Source: Herbaspirillum robiniae (GTDB lineage Bacteria; Pseudomonadota; Gammaproteobacteria; Burkholderiales; Burkholderiaceae_D). Taken from it: a stretch of 64,000 nt of DNA. The stretch spans positions 372,001-436,000 of the forward strand of contig NZ_NJGU01000004.1 in assembly GCF_002213415.1 (NCBI RefSeq), written 5' to 3'. How positions within the stretch are numbered: the stretch's first letter is position 1; every line of letters begins with the position of its first letter. The notes beneath the pieces were generated by a model. That model was not told where the DNA came from. It worked only from the letters and a program-made list of their open reading frames with translations, and did no database searches. Positions 23,873 through 32,725 of this stretch are shown in pieces. The translations under genes and the position numbers were made by a program.

Positions 23873-25174
23873 ATGACATCTGCTTTCGCATTGCATAAGA
23901 AAACCCCTCTGAAAATTATCGCCGCAACCCTGCTTGCGCTCGGCGCGCAGGCCATGCAACCGGCGCTGGCCGCGCCGCAAGCTCCGTATTACGACCTGGC
24001 CCAGCAGGAGAAGGCCGGCCTGATCGACACCATGCGCGACCTGGTCGGCATCGAGTCCGGCAGCAAGGACCTGGAAGGCCTGGCCAGGATCGCCGCGCTG
24101 ATCCGCGACCGTCTGGCCGCGCTGGGCGGGCGCGCCGAGCTGCTCGACGCGCCCGAGGTCTACCGCATGGACGACACCCCCGAGAAGATCGGCCAGGTGG
24201 TGCACGCCGAGTTCAAGGGCACCGGCAAGCGCAAGATCATGCTGATCGCCCACATGGATACGGTCTACCTGCGCGGCATGCTCAAAGACCAGCCGTTCCG
24301 CGTGGACGGCAACAAGGCCTACGGCCTGGGCATCGCCGACGACAAGCAGGGCATCGCCACCATCCTGCACACCGTCGCCATCCTGCAGAAGGCGGGCTTC
24401 AAGGACTACGACACGCTGACCGTGCTGATCAACGGCGACGAGGAAATCAGCTCGCCCGGCGGGCGCAGCCTGCATACGAAATACGGCGCCGAGCAGGACG
24501 TGGTGCTGTCCTTCGAGGGCGGCGGTGCCGACGGCCAGCTGCGCCTGGCCACCAGCGGTATCGGCGCGGCCTACCTGAGCGTGACCGGCAAATCCTCGCA
24601 TGCGGGCGCGGCGCCGGAGAAGGGCGTCAACGCGCTCTACGAGCTGTCGCACCAGCTGCTGCAGCTGGACAAGCTGTCCCAGCCCGAGCGCGGCCTGAAA
24701 CTGAACTGGACCGTGGCCCAGGCCGGCACCAACCGCAACGTCATTCCGGCCGCCGCCAGCGCGCAGGCCGATGCGCGCGCGCTGAAGGTGGCCGACTTCG
24801 AGCAGCTGCAGCAGCGCCTGAACGACGGCATCAAGAAGCAACTGATCCCTGAAGCCAAGGTCGGCGTGAAGTTCGAGATGCGTCGTCCGCCGCTGGAGGC
24901 CACGCCGGCGTCGCGCAAGGTGTCGGCGCATGCGCGCGGCATCTATGAAGAGATCGGCATGCCGCTCAACGTCGCCGAGGTGGCCACCGGCGGCGGCACG
25001 GACGCGGCCTTCGCGGCCCTGAAGAGCCGTGGCGCGGTGATCGAGGGCATGGGGCTGAGCGGCTTCGGCGCGCACTCCAACGATGCCGAGTACGTGCTGC
25101 TGGACACCATCGTGCCGCGTCTGTACCTCTCCGCGCGCCTGATCATGGATGTGGCGCAGGACAAGGTGAAGTGA
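23873..25174 (+). CDS. Exported M20-family peptidase (glutamate carboxypeptidase type)
   Basis: Protein of 433 residues with a signal peptide (cleavage near ALAAPQ, residue ~35), so probably periplasmic. Metal-binding motifs of the M20 family are present: LIAHMDTVY (His), GIADDKQG (Asp), NGDEEISSPGG (Glu-Glu pair) and the late His in GFGAHSNDAEYV. The layout is like carboxypeptidase G2, which removes C-terminal glutamate from folates and peptides; the substrate here is unproven. Monocistronic: promoter in the 61-bp gap upstream and a strong terminator downstream. Confidence 0.88.
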   Translation: MTSAFALHKKTPLKIIAATLLALGAQAMQPALAAPQAPYYDLAQQEKAGLIDTMRDLVGIESGSKDLEGLARIAALIRDRLAALGGRAELLDAPEVYRMDDTPEKIGQVVHAEFKGTGKRKIMLIAHMDTVYLRGMLKDQPFRVDGNKAYGLGIADDKQGIATILHTVAILQKAGFKDYDTLTVLINGDEEISSPGGRSLHTKYGAEQDVVLSFEGGGADGQLRLATSGIGAAYLSVTGKSSHAGAAPEKGVNALYELSHQLLQLDKLSQPERGLKLNWTVAQAGTNRNVIPAAASAQADARALKVADFEQLQQRLNDGIKKQLIPEAKVGVKFEMRRPPLEATPASRKVSAHARGIYEEIGMPLNVAEVATGGGTDAAFAALKSRGAVIEGMGLSGFGAHSNDAEYVLLDTIVPRLYLSARLIMDVAQDKVK

Positions 25175-25197
25175 GGTAGCAAGGAAGGCAGGAAAGG

Positions 25198-25230
25198 CGG
25201 CGGCCCCGATGACGGGCCGCCGTTTTTTTT
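25198..25230 (+). terminator. Terminator of the M20 peptidase gene
   Basis: Stem CGGCGGCCC/GGGCCGCCG with a 7-nt loop, followed by eight T. It also separates the convergent GntR gene. Confidence 0.9.
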
Positions 25231-25235
25231 GAGGC

Positions 25236-25904
25236 TCAGGCGGCGGACTTCAGCTGGTGCAGCGACGCCACCAGGTCGGCGAAGCGCTGGCCCTGGATCA
25301 TGATGTGGTGACGCAGCGTTTCCATGGTCTTTTCTTCGTCGCCGGCGATGATGGCGTTCACCGCCGCGCCGTGCTCGTCGAAGGACATCTTCAGGCGGTC
25401 GCGCACGCGCAGCTGCAGGCGGCGGTAAGGGCGCAGGCGGCGGTGCAGGGCGCGCGCCTGTTCGGCCAGGAAGGTGTTGTGGCTGCCGGCGTAGATGTGG
25501 TCGTGGAAGACCTCGTTGAGGTAGAAGTAGGCGTCCGGATCCGAGGCGTCGCGCGCGGCCTGGCAGGCCTGGTGCGCCGCCAGCAGTTCGGCGTGCTCGG
25601 CCGGCGTCATGCGGCGCGCCGCCAGGCGGCCGCACATGGCCTCGAACTCGGCCATGACCTCGAACATTTCAATCAGTTTTTGCGGGCCGATCTCGGCCAC
25701 GATGGCCCCGCGACGCGGCCGCATCTCGACGATGCCCATCGAGGCCAGCTGGATCAGCGCCTCGCGGATGGGCGTGCGCGAGACGCCGAACTCTTCGGCC
25801 AGCGAAGTCTCGTCCAGGTGCTGGCCCGGCACCAGCTTGCCGACGGCGATCAGTTCCTCGATCGATTCGCGCAGGGTTTCAGAACGTTTTTTGGCGGTTT
25901 CCAT
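25236..25904 (-). CDS. GntR-family (FCD domain) regulator of malonate genes
   Basis: Regulator of 222 residues with a GntR winged helix (residues ~10-72; signature LAEEFGVSRTPIREALIQL) and a C-terminal FCD ligand domain with metal-binding His residues (FHDHIYAGSHN, ETLRHHI). It is divergent from the malonate TRAP transporter and mdc genes, the position held by MatR/MdcY-type malonate regulators in other bacteria. It probably represses the operon in the absence of malonate. A palindrome in the shared promoter region (25993-26006) is the likely operator. Confidence 0.88.
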   Translation of the reverse strand: METAKKRSETLRESIEELIAVGKLVPGQHLDETSLAEEFGVSRTPIREALIQLASMGIVEMRPRRGAIVAEIGPQKLIEMFEVMAEFEAMCGRLAARRMTPAEHAELLAAHQACQAARDASDPDAYFYLNEVFHDHIYAGSHNTFLAEQARALHRRLRPYRRLQLRVRDRLKMSFDEHGAAVNAIIAGDEEKTMETLRHHIMIQGQRFADLVASLHQLKSAA

Positions 25905-25992
25905 CTTGAAATCCTTCCAGGAAGCTCAGGATTGCATACAAGACAATATTTTAAATTGGTTTGGTGCTTGACAATGTATGCTTTTCAGAAGA

Positions 25993-26006
25993 AATTGTAT
26001 ACACGA
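25993..26006. promoter_or_regulatory. Probable malonate-regulator operator
   Basis: Contains TTGTATACACGA in the GntR/TRAP divergent region. From memory, the operator reported for the Rhizobium malonate regulator MatR is TCTTGTA/TACACGA, which this matches at 12 of 14 positions. Related half-sites occur at 25931-25940 (TTGCATACAA) and 25971-25980. A TTGACA -35 candidate lies at 25968-25973. Confidence 0.6.
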
Positions 26007-26085
26007 TGCGATCATAAAAAAACACGTAGCCCAAAGACACGTAGTTTCAAAAGCAACATCCATCAATCCCTGGAGGAGACACAAC

Positions 26086-27120
26086 ATGACTGGATTCACC
26101 CGCCGGAACTTCCTCGGCACGCTGGCTGCCGCCCCCCTCATGACCGGCATGGCAGGCCTGCCCCTAACCGCATGGGCGCAGACGACCAACCTCAAGATTT
26201 CCCATCAGTTTCCCGGCGGCACCATCAACGAAGGCGACTTCCGCGACCGCCTGGTGCGCGTGTTCGCCCAACAGGTCAGCGAGCGCACCAAGGGCGCGCT
26301 GAAGTTCGAGATCTATCCCGGCTCTTCGCTGATGAAGACCAACGCGCAGTTCTCCGCCATGCGCAAGGGCGCGCTGGACATGTCGCTGGTGCCGCTGAAC
26401 TACGCCGGCGGCGAAGTCCCTGAAACCAACATCGGCCTGATGCCCGGCCTGGTGACCTCGTACCAGCAGGGCGCATCGTGGAAGAACGCCGAAGTGGGCA
26501 AGGAACTGGCGCGCATCCTGGGCGAGAAGGGCATCGTCGTGGTCAGCTGGATCTGGCAGGCCGGCGGCGTGGCCTCGCGCGGCAAGCCCATCGTCGACCC
26601 GGCCGATGCCAAGGGCATGAAGGTGCGCGGCGGTTCGCGCGAGATGGACCTGATCCTGAAGGAGGCGGGCGCGGCCGTGGTGACGCTGCCCTCCAATGAA
26701 ATCTACGCCGCCATGCAGACCGGCGCGATGGATGCGGCGATGACCTCGTCGACCTCCTTCATGTCGTTCCGCCTGGAGGAGGTCGCCAAGGCGCTCACCA
26801 CCGGCCGCGACAAGGCCTACTGGTACATGTTCGAGCCGCTGATGATGTCCAAGGCGGTGTTCGAGAAGCTGCCCAAGGACCAGCAGGCGGTCATCATGGC
26901 CGTGGGCGCCGACATGGAGCAGTTCGCGATGAAGGCCGCGCAGGCCGACGACGTCGCCGTGGCCCAGGTCTATCAGAAGGCCGGCGCCAAGGTGGTCGAC
27001 CTGAACGCCGAGGTGGTCAAGAAGTGGCAGGACATCGCCCGCAATACCGCCTGGAAGGATTTCGCCGCGCGTAACGCCAACTGCGCCAAGCTGCTCTCGC
27101 TGGCGGAGAAGACCCTATGA
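26086..27120 (+). CDS. TRAP transporter substrate-binding protein (malonate)
   Basis: Periplasmic DctP-type binding protein of 344 residues. The N-terminus TRRNFLGTLAAAPLM is a twin-arginine signal, so it is probably exported folded through Tat. The ligand-binding Arg region (AKGMKVRGGSREMD) and overall length fit the family. The ATG at 26086 has GGAGGAG upstream; an earlier in-frame ATG at 25978 would bury the signal peptide. It is the first gene of the malonate operon, and its neighbours make malonate the expected ligand. It overlaps the next gene by 4 bp. Confidence 0.9.
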   Translation: MTGFTRRNFLGTLAAAPLMTGMAGLPLTAWAQTTNLKISHQFPGGTINEGDFRDRLVRVFAQQVSERTKGALKFEIYPGSSLMKTNAQFSAMRKGALDMSLVPLNYAGGEVPETNIGLMPGLVTSYQQGASWKNAEVGKELARILGEKGIVVVSWIWQAGGVASRGKPIVDPADAKGMKVRGGSREMDLILKEAGAAVVTLPSNEIYAAMQTGAMDAAMTSSTSFMSFRLEEVAKALTTGRDKAYWYMFEPLMMSKAVFEKLPKDQQAVIMAVGADMEQFAMKAAQADDVAVAQVYQKAGAKVVDLNAEVVKKWQDIARNTAWKDFAARNANCAKLLSLAEKTL

Positions 27121-27689
27121 GCCACGGTTTCGAGATGCCGGGCGCCGCCCCGGCAACCCGGCCGGTGCCCGCCAGCGCGCCGCTGGCGTGGCTGGCCGCG
27201 GTGCTGGAGGGCTACCACAAGGTGGCCGTGTTCCTGGGCATGATCGCGCTGGTGGTGACCTCGTGCATCCTCACCTACTCGGTGGTGGTGCGCTATTTCT
27301 TCCATCATCCGACCGACTGGCAGGACGAGGCCTCGGTCTTCATGCTGGTGGGCGTGATCTTCCTGTGCTCGGCCTACGTGCAGTCGCTGCGCGGCCACAT
27401 CGGCATCGAGGCGCTGGCGGGCTTGCTCTCGCCGATGGCCAACAAGGTGCGCATGTTCATCGTCGACCTGGTGTCCTTCGCGTTCTGCGCCTTCTTCGCG
27501 TGGAAGTCGTGGGCGCTGTTCCATGAAGCCTGGGTGGACGGCCAGACCACCTCGTCGACGTTTGCGCCGCCGTTGTGGATCCCGTATTCGATGATGGCGC
27601 TGGGCATGAGCGTGCTCACGCTGCAACTGCTGGTGCAGGTGCTGGTGCGCATCACCGGCACCGTGGAAGCGAAGGGAGGGCAGCAATGA
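27117..27689 (+). CDS. TRAP transporter small membrane subunit (DctQ type)
   Basis: Protein of 190 residues with four predicted membrane helices and the DctQ signature around DWQDEASVFMLVGVIFLCSAYVQ region (residues ~65-87). It pairs with the large subunit to form the membrane part of the sodium-driven TRAP importer. It overlaps the genes on both sides by 4 bp (ATGA), so expression is tightly coupled. Confidence 0.9.
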   Translation: MSHGFEMPGAAPATRPVPASAPLAWLAAVLEGYHKVAVFLGMIALVVTSCILTYSVVVRYFFHHPTDWQDEASVFMLVGVIFLCSAYVQSLRGHIGIEALAGLLSPMANKVRMFIVDLVSFAFCAFFAWKSWALFHEAWVDGQTTSSTFAPPLWIPYSMMALGMSVLTLQLLVQVLVRITGTVEAKGGQQ

Positions 27690-29035
27690 GCCCGCTCACC
27701 CTTGGCGCCCTGTACGGCATCATCACCATCGTCGTCATGTGTTCCGGCATGCCCATCGCCTTCGCGCTGGGCGTGGTGGCGACCGGCTTCATGTACTTCT
27801 TCATGCCGGAGTCCTCGCTGGACACCGTTACCCAGAACGTCTACGAAGAGATCGCCTCGATCACGCTGCTGTCCATCCCGCTGTTCATCCTCAAAGGCGC
27901 GGCCATCGGCAAGTCGCCGGCCGGCAAGGACCTGTACTCGGCCATCCACGCCTGGCTGAACCGGGTGCCGGGCGGCCTGGGCATCGCCAACGTGTTCGCC
28001 TGCGCGCTGTTTGCGGCGATGGCGGGCTCGTCGCCGGCAACCTGCTCGGCGATCGGCTCGGCCGGCATCCCCGAGATGCGCCGGCGCGGCTACTCGCCGG
28101 GATTCGCGGCCGGCATCATCGCCGCCGGCGGCACGCTGGGCATCCTGCTGCCGCCGTCGATCACCATGATCCTGTACGCGGTGGCCGCCGAGCAGTCGCT
28201 GGGGCGCTTGTTCCTGGCCGGTATCGGTCCCGGCGTGCTGCTGGTGATCCTGTTCGCAGGCTACGCCGTGTTCCGCGCCCGCAAGGAGTACAAGCTGGCG
28301 CACGCCATCTACAGCGCCGGCGGCGCCAAGTCGGCCTACCTCGACGACGAGCACTTCACGCTGGCGCAGAAGGTGGAGATGCTGCCGCGCGTGCTGCCGT
28401 TCCTGATCCTGCTGATCGGGGTGATGGTGGCGCTGTACGGCGGGCTGGCCACGCCGTCGGAGACCGCGGGCCTGGGCGCGCTGCTGGCGCTGGTGCTCAT
28501 CGCCATCGTCTACCGCATCTACAAGCCGCGCGAGATCGCGCCGTTCCTGTCCTCCACCATCAAGGAGTCGGGCATGCTGCTGTTGATCATCGGCATGTCG
28601 CTGCTGTACTCCTACGTGATGAGCTACCTGCACATCAGCCAGTCGGCGGCGCAGTGGGTGGTCGACCTGCACCTGTCCAAGTGGCTGCTGCTGGCGGTGA
28701 TCCTGCTGATGGTGATCGTGCTGGGCTTCTTCCTGCCGCCGGTGTCGATCATCCTGATGACCGCGCCCATCATCCTGCCGCCGTTGAAGGCCGCCGGTTT
28801 CGACCTGATCTGGTTCGGCATCGTGATGACGGTGGTGATGGAGATGGGCCTGATCCACCCGCCGGTGGGGCTGAACCTGTTCGTGATCAAGAACATCGCG
28901 CCCGACATCCCGCTGGGCGATGTGATCAAGGGTACGATTCCTTTCCTGGCGCTGATGTTCCTCGCGGTCGTGCTGCTGTGCATGTTCCCGGGCATCGCGA
29001 CCGTATTGCCTGACCTGCTGATGGGAGTGAAGTAA
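27686..29035 (+). CDS. TRAP transporter large membrane subunit (DctM type)
   Basis: Transport channel subunit of 449 residues with about 12 membrane helices. Family motifs include MAGSSPATCSAIGSAGIPEM and GGTLGILLPPSITMILYAV (~residues 113-165), plus PPVGLNLFVI near the C-terminus. The start at ATG 27686 overlaps the DctQ stop and has GGGAGG upstream. Together with the two preceding genes it forms a complete tripartite transporter, functionally like the MatPQM malonate system known from rhizobia. It is 2 bp from mdcA. Confidence 0.92.
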   Translation: MSPLTLGALYGIITIVVMCSGMPIAFALGVVATGFMYFFMPESSLDTVTQNVYEEIASITLLSIPLFILKGAAIGKSPAGKDLYSAIHAWLNRVPGGLGIANVFACALFAAMAGSSPATCSAIGSAGIPEMRRRGYSPGFAAGIIAAGGTLGILLPPSITMILYAVAAEQSLGRLFLAGIGPGVLLVILFAGYAVFRARKEYKLAHAIYSAGGAKSAYLDDEHFTLAQKVEMLPRVLPFLILLIGVMVALYGGLATPSETAGLGALLALVLIAIVYRIYKPREIAPFLSSTIKESGMLLLIIGMSLLYSYVMSYLHISQSAAQWVVDLHLSKWLLLAVILLMVIVLGFFLPPVSIILMTAPIILPPLKAAGFDLIWFGIVMTVVMEMGLIHPPVGLNLFVIKNIAPDIPLGDVIKGTIPFLALMFLAVVLLCMFPGIATVLPDLLMGVK

Positions 29036-29037
29036 AT

Positions 29038-30705
29038 ATGAGTGGTAGCGAACGCGTCTGGAACGCGCGCCAGAAAAACCGTGAACAGCGGCTGGCGCGT
29101 GCCGCGCTGGCGCTGGGCGACAAGCTGCAGGGCAAGATCGCGCCGGCGGCGCAACTGGCCGATCTGCTGTACGCGGTGCTGGAGCCGGGCGACCGGGTCT
29201 GCGTCGAGGGCAACAACCAGAAACAGGCCGATTTCCTGGCCAAGGGCCTGGCCTCGCTGGACCCGGCGCGGGTGAACGGCCTGCACATGCTGTTCTCGGT
29301 GCTGGCTCTGCCGGAGCACCTGGACGTGTTCGAGAAGGGCATCGCCGATCGCCTCGACTTCTCCTTCTCGGGGCCGCAGGCCGGGCGGCTGGCGAAGCTG
29401 GCGTCGGCGGGCAAGCTCAACATCGGCGCCATCCATACCTACCTGGAGCTGTTCGGCCGCTACTTCGTCGACCTGACGCCGCGCGTGGCGCTGGTGGCCG
29501 CGCAGGCCGCCGACCGCCACGGCAACCTCTACACCGGGCCCAACACCGAAGACACGCCGGCCATTGCCGAAGCCACCGCGTTTTCCAGCGGCATCGTGAT
29601 CGCCCAGGTCAACGAGATCGTCGACGAGCTGCCGCGCGTGGACATCCCGGCCGACTGGGTCGGCTTCGCCATCAAGGCGCCCACGCCGCACTATATCGAG
29701 CCGCTCTTCACGCGCGACCCGGCGCAGATCTCCGAGATCCAGGTGCTGATGGCGATGATGGCCATCAAGGGCATCTACGCCGAATACGGCGTGCAGCGCC
29801 TGAACCACGGCATCGGCTTCGACACCGCGGCCATCGAGCTGATCCTGCCAACCTATGCCGAGTCGCTCGGCCTGCGCGGCAAGATCTGCAAGCACTGGGC
29901 CTTGAATCCGCACCCGGCGCTGATCCCGGCGATCGAAGCGGGCTTCGTCGAATCCATCCATTCCTTCGGCTCGGAACTGGGCATGGAGGATTACATCCGC
30001 GCCCGGCCCGACGTCTTCTTCGTCGGCCCCGACGGCTCCATGCGCAGCAACCGGGCGTTCTCGCAGACCGCCGGCCACTACGGCTGCGACATGTTCATCG
30101 GTTCGACGCTGCAGATCGACCTGCAGGGCAACTCCTCGACCGCCACGCTGGGCCGCATCGCCGGCTTCGGCGGCGCGCCCAACATGGGCGCCGACGCGCG
30201 CGGCCGGCGCCACGCCAGCGACGCCTGGCTGAAGGCCGGGGCGCAGGCGCGCGCCGGCAGGAACACCATCCCGCGCGGCCAGAAGCTGGTGGTGCAGACG
30301 GTGGAAACCTTCCGCGAACACATGCAGCCGGCCTTCGTCGAGAAGCTCGACGCCTGGCAACTGGGCGAGCAGGCCCGGATGCCGATTCCGCCGGTGATGA
30401 TCTACGGCGACGATGTCACCCACATCCTGACCGAAGAAGGCATCGCCAACCTCTTGCTGTGCCGCTCGGATGAAGAGCGCGAGCAGGCGATTCGCGGCGT
30501 GGCCGGCTATACCGCCGTGGGCCTGGGGCGCGACAAGCGCATGGTCGAGAACCTGCGCGACCGCGGCGTGATCCGCCGCGCCGAGGACATGGGCATCGAC
30601 AAGCGCATGGCCACGCGCGACCTGCTGGCGGCCAAGAACATGAAAGACCTGGTGCGCGCCTCCGGCGGGCTGTACAACCCGCCCAAGCGCTTCCGCAACT
30701 GGTGA
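29038..30705 (+). CDS. mdcA: Malonate decarboxylase subunit alpha (acetyl-ACP:malonate transferase)
   Basis: Subunit of 555 residues, the normal MdcA length. It exchanges the acetyl group on the acyl-carrier subunit MdcC for malonate, forming malonyl-ACP for decarboxylation. The protein belongs to the CoA-transferase superfamily; visible features include VCVEGNNQKQADFLAKG near the N-terminus, LNHGIGFDTAAIELI in the middle and MIYGDDVTHILTEEGIANL near residue 455. It is the first mdc gene, immediately after the transporter. Confidence 0.95.
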   Translation: MSGSERVWNARQKNREQRLARAALALGDKLQGKIAPAAQLADLLYAVLEPGDRVCVEGNNQKQADFLAKGLASLDPARVNGLHMLFSVLALPEHLDVFEKGIADRLDFSFSGPQAGRLAKLASAGKLNIGAIHTYLELFGRYFVDLTPRVALVAAQAADRHGNLYTGPNTEDTPAIAEATAFSSGIVIAQVNEIVDELPRVDIPADWVGFAIKAPTPHYIEPLFTRDPAQISEIQVLMAMMAIKGIYAEYGVQRLNHGIGFDTAAIELILPTYAESLGLRGKICKHWALNPHPALIPAIEAGFVESIHSFGSELGMEDYIRARPDVFFVGPDGSMRSNRAFSQTAGHYGCDMFIGSTLQIDLQGNSSTATLGRIAGFGGAPNMGADARGRRHASDAWLKAGAQARAGRNTIPRGQKLVVQTVETFREHMQPAFVEKLDAWQLGEQARMPIPPVMIYGDDVTHILTEEGIANLLLCRSDEEREQAIRGVAGYTAVGLGRDKRMVENLRDRGVIRRAEDMGIDKRMATRDLLAAKNMKDLVRASGGLYNPPKRFRNW

Positions 30706-30739
30706 GCGCGTCGCCTGACGGCACAATGAATGGAATGAC

Positions 30740-31054
30740 ATGGAAACACTGACTTATCGTTTCGACGGCGGCAAACGCCGCATCAAGCCCGCGCCCGAAC
30801 TGGTCGGCGTGGTCAGCTCCGGCAACCTGGAGGTGCTGATCGAGGCCGCGGCCCTGAACGGCGGCTGCGCCATCGAGATCAAGACCGCCGCGCGCGGCTT
30901 CGGCGCCATCTGGGAAGCCGTGATGAACGACTTCCAGCAGCGCTGGCAACTGGCCGACACGCGCATCTCCATCAACGACATGGGCGCCACGCCGGCGGTG
31001 GTCAGCCTGCGCCTGGACCAGGCGGTGGAAGCCATGCTGGAGGAGGCCCAATGA
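30740..31054 (+). CDS. mdcC: Malonate decarboxylase acyl-carrier protein (delta subunit)
   Basis: Small ACP of 104 residues that carries 2'-(5''-phosphoribosyl)-3'-dephospho-CoA. The attachment Ser lies in VVSSGNLEVLIE (~residue 28). Unlike standard ACPs it has no DSL motif, as expected for this family. Its stop overlaps mdcD by 4 bp (31051-31054). The prosthetic group should be made by MdcB and attached by MdcG encoded downstream. Confidence 0.94.
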   Translation: METLTYRFDGGKRRIKPAPELVGVVSSGNLEVLIEAAALNGGCAIEIKTAARGFGAIWEAVMNDFQQRWQLADTRISINDMGATPAVVSLRLDQAVEAMLEEAQ

Positions 31055-31947
31055 GCGCGAGCTACCTGGAAGCCAACGCGCGCGAGCGCATCCTGCAGGT
31101 GCTGGACGCCGGCAGTTTCACCGAACTGCTGCCGCCGTCGCAGCGCGTGGTCAGCCCGCACCTGGGGCAGCTCGACGCGCCGGTGTCCTTCGACGACGGC
31201 GTGGTGGTCGGCGAGGGAACGCTGGGCGGCAAGCCGGTCATGGCGGCGGCGCAAGAGGGCGGTTTCATGGGCGGCGCGGTGGGCGAGGTGCATGGCGCCA
31301 AGCTGGTCGGGCTGTTGAAGCGCGCGATCCGCAAGAAGGCGGCCGGCGTGGTGCTGCTGCTGGAAACCGGCGGCGTGCGCCTGCACGAGGCCAACGCCGG
31401 CCTGATTGCCGTCTCGGAGGTCATGCGCGCCGTGCTCGACGCGCGCGCCGCCGGCATCCCGGTGATCGTGCTGGTGGGCGGCGCCAACGGCTGCTTCGGC
31501 GGCATGGGCATCGTCGCGCGTTGCGCCAATACCGTGATCATGTCCGAGGAGGGGCGCCTGGCCATGTCCGGCCCCGAGGTGATCGAGACCGCCAACGGGG
31601 TGGAGGAGTTCGACTCGCGCGACCGCGCGCTGGTCTGGCGCACCACCGGCGGCAAGCATCGCTACCTGATCGGCGACTGCCAGGCGCTGGTCAATGACGA
31701 TGTCGAGGCCTTCCGCGCAGCGGCCATCGCCGCGCTGGACGCCATCGGCGCGACCGCGCTGACGCTGGAGTCGCTGGAAGCCGAGCAGGAGATGCTGCGC
31801 CGGCGCATCGCCACCTTCGGCCATGCCGCCGACCCGATGGACATCTGGGCCGAGCTGGGCGTCGAGCGGCCGCAAGCCGTTCCCATGCTGGAGGCGGCGG
31901 CCTTCACCGCCATGGCCGACGCCCATCGCATCCAGAGCAAAGCCTGA
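31051..31947 (+). CDS. mdcD: Malonate decarboxylase subunit beta
   Basis: Crotonase/carboxyltransferase-fold subunit of 298 residues that, with MdcE, decarboxylates malonyl-ACP to acetyl-ACP. Typical motifs: LDAPVSFDDGVVVGEGTLGGK (residues ~39-58, listed by position), GGFMGGAVGEVHGAK and GGANGCFGGMGIVARCANT. Coupled to mdcC by an ATGA overlap, 12 bp from mdcE. Confidence 0.94.
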   Translation: MSASYLEANARERILQVLDAGSFTELLPPSQRVVSPHLGQLDAPVSFDDGVVVGEGTLGGKPVMAAAQEGGFMGGAVGEVHGAKLVGLLKRAIRKKAAGVVLLLETGGVRLHEANAGLIAVSEVMRAVLDARAAGIPVIVLVGGANGCFGGMGIVARCANTVIMSEEGRLAMSGPEVIETANGVEEFDSRDRALVWRTTGGKHRYLIGDCQALVNDDVEAFRAAAIAALDAIGATALTLESLEAEQEMLRRRIATFGHAADPMDIWAELGVERPQAVPMLEAAAFTAMADAHRIQSKA

Positions 31948-31959
31948 GAGGAAGACCGC

Positions 31960-32712
31960 ATGCAGACCGCAACCACACATCCGGCAACAGCAGCACAACA
32001 GGTCGACTGGCGCGCGCTGGCGCAGCAGCTGTTTCCGCAGGGGCATGACATCGCCGAGCAGGACAATTTCCTGTCCGGCACCGCCAGGGTGGATGGCGCC
32101 ACGGTTGCCGTGGTCGGCACCACCGGCCACACGCCCATCGGCATCGAGATCGCGCTGGCCCAGGCCGGCGAAATCCTGAAGACGGTGCGCGAACATCCCG
32201 GCCGCGCCATCGTCATCCTGGTCGACACGCAAGGCCAGCGCCTGCGCCATCGCGACGAGATGCTGGGCATCAACAGCTACATGGCGCACCTGGGCAAATG
32301 CGTGGAACTGGCGCGCCGCGCCGGCCACCGCGTGGTCGGCCTGGTGTACGACCAGGCGCTGTCGGGCGGCTTCATCACCAGCGGCCTGATCGCCGACGCC
32401 TGCTACGCCTTGCCCGACGCCACCATCCGGGTGATGGGCCTGCCCGCGATGGCACGCATCACCAAGGTGCCCGAAGAACGCCTGACCGAGCTGGCCCGGA
32501 GCAACCCGGTGTTCGCTCCTGGTCCGGAAAACTACCTGCGCATGGGCGGCGTGGCCGAGATCTGGAATGGCGACCTGGCGCAGTCGATGCGCGAGGCGCT
32601 GGCCGAAGATCGTGCGGCCGACCGCCGCGCCGTCGCCGGCCTGGAACGCGGCGGCCGGCGCCTGGCCCAGCGCGTGATCGACGCGGTGGCCGACGATGTC
32701 CCGTTGAAGTGA
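31960..32712 (+). CDS. mdcE: Malonate decarboxylase subunit gamma
   Basis: Co-decarboxylase of 250 residues with the carboxyltransferase fold, forming a heterodimer with MdcD. Visible motifs include VVGTTGHTPIGIEIALAQAG, ILVDTQGQRLRHRDEMLGIN and YDQALSGGFITSGLIADACY. The start at ATG 31960 has a GAGAGGAAG site. The gene follows in the usual mdcA-C-D-E order. Confidence 0.94.
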   Translation: MQTATTHPATAAQQVDWRALAQQLFPQGHDIAEQDNFLSGTARVDGATVAVVGTTGHTPIGIEIALAQAGEILKTVREHPGRAIVILVDTQGQRLRHRDEMLGINSYMAHLGKCVELARRAGHRVVGLVYDQALSGGFITSGLIADACYALPDATIRVMGLPAMARITKVPEERLTELARSNPVFAPGPENYLRMGGVAEIWNGDLAQSMREALAEDRAADRRAVAGLERGGRRLAQRVIDAVADDVPLK

Positions 32713-32725
32713 GCGAAAGACCCGC

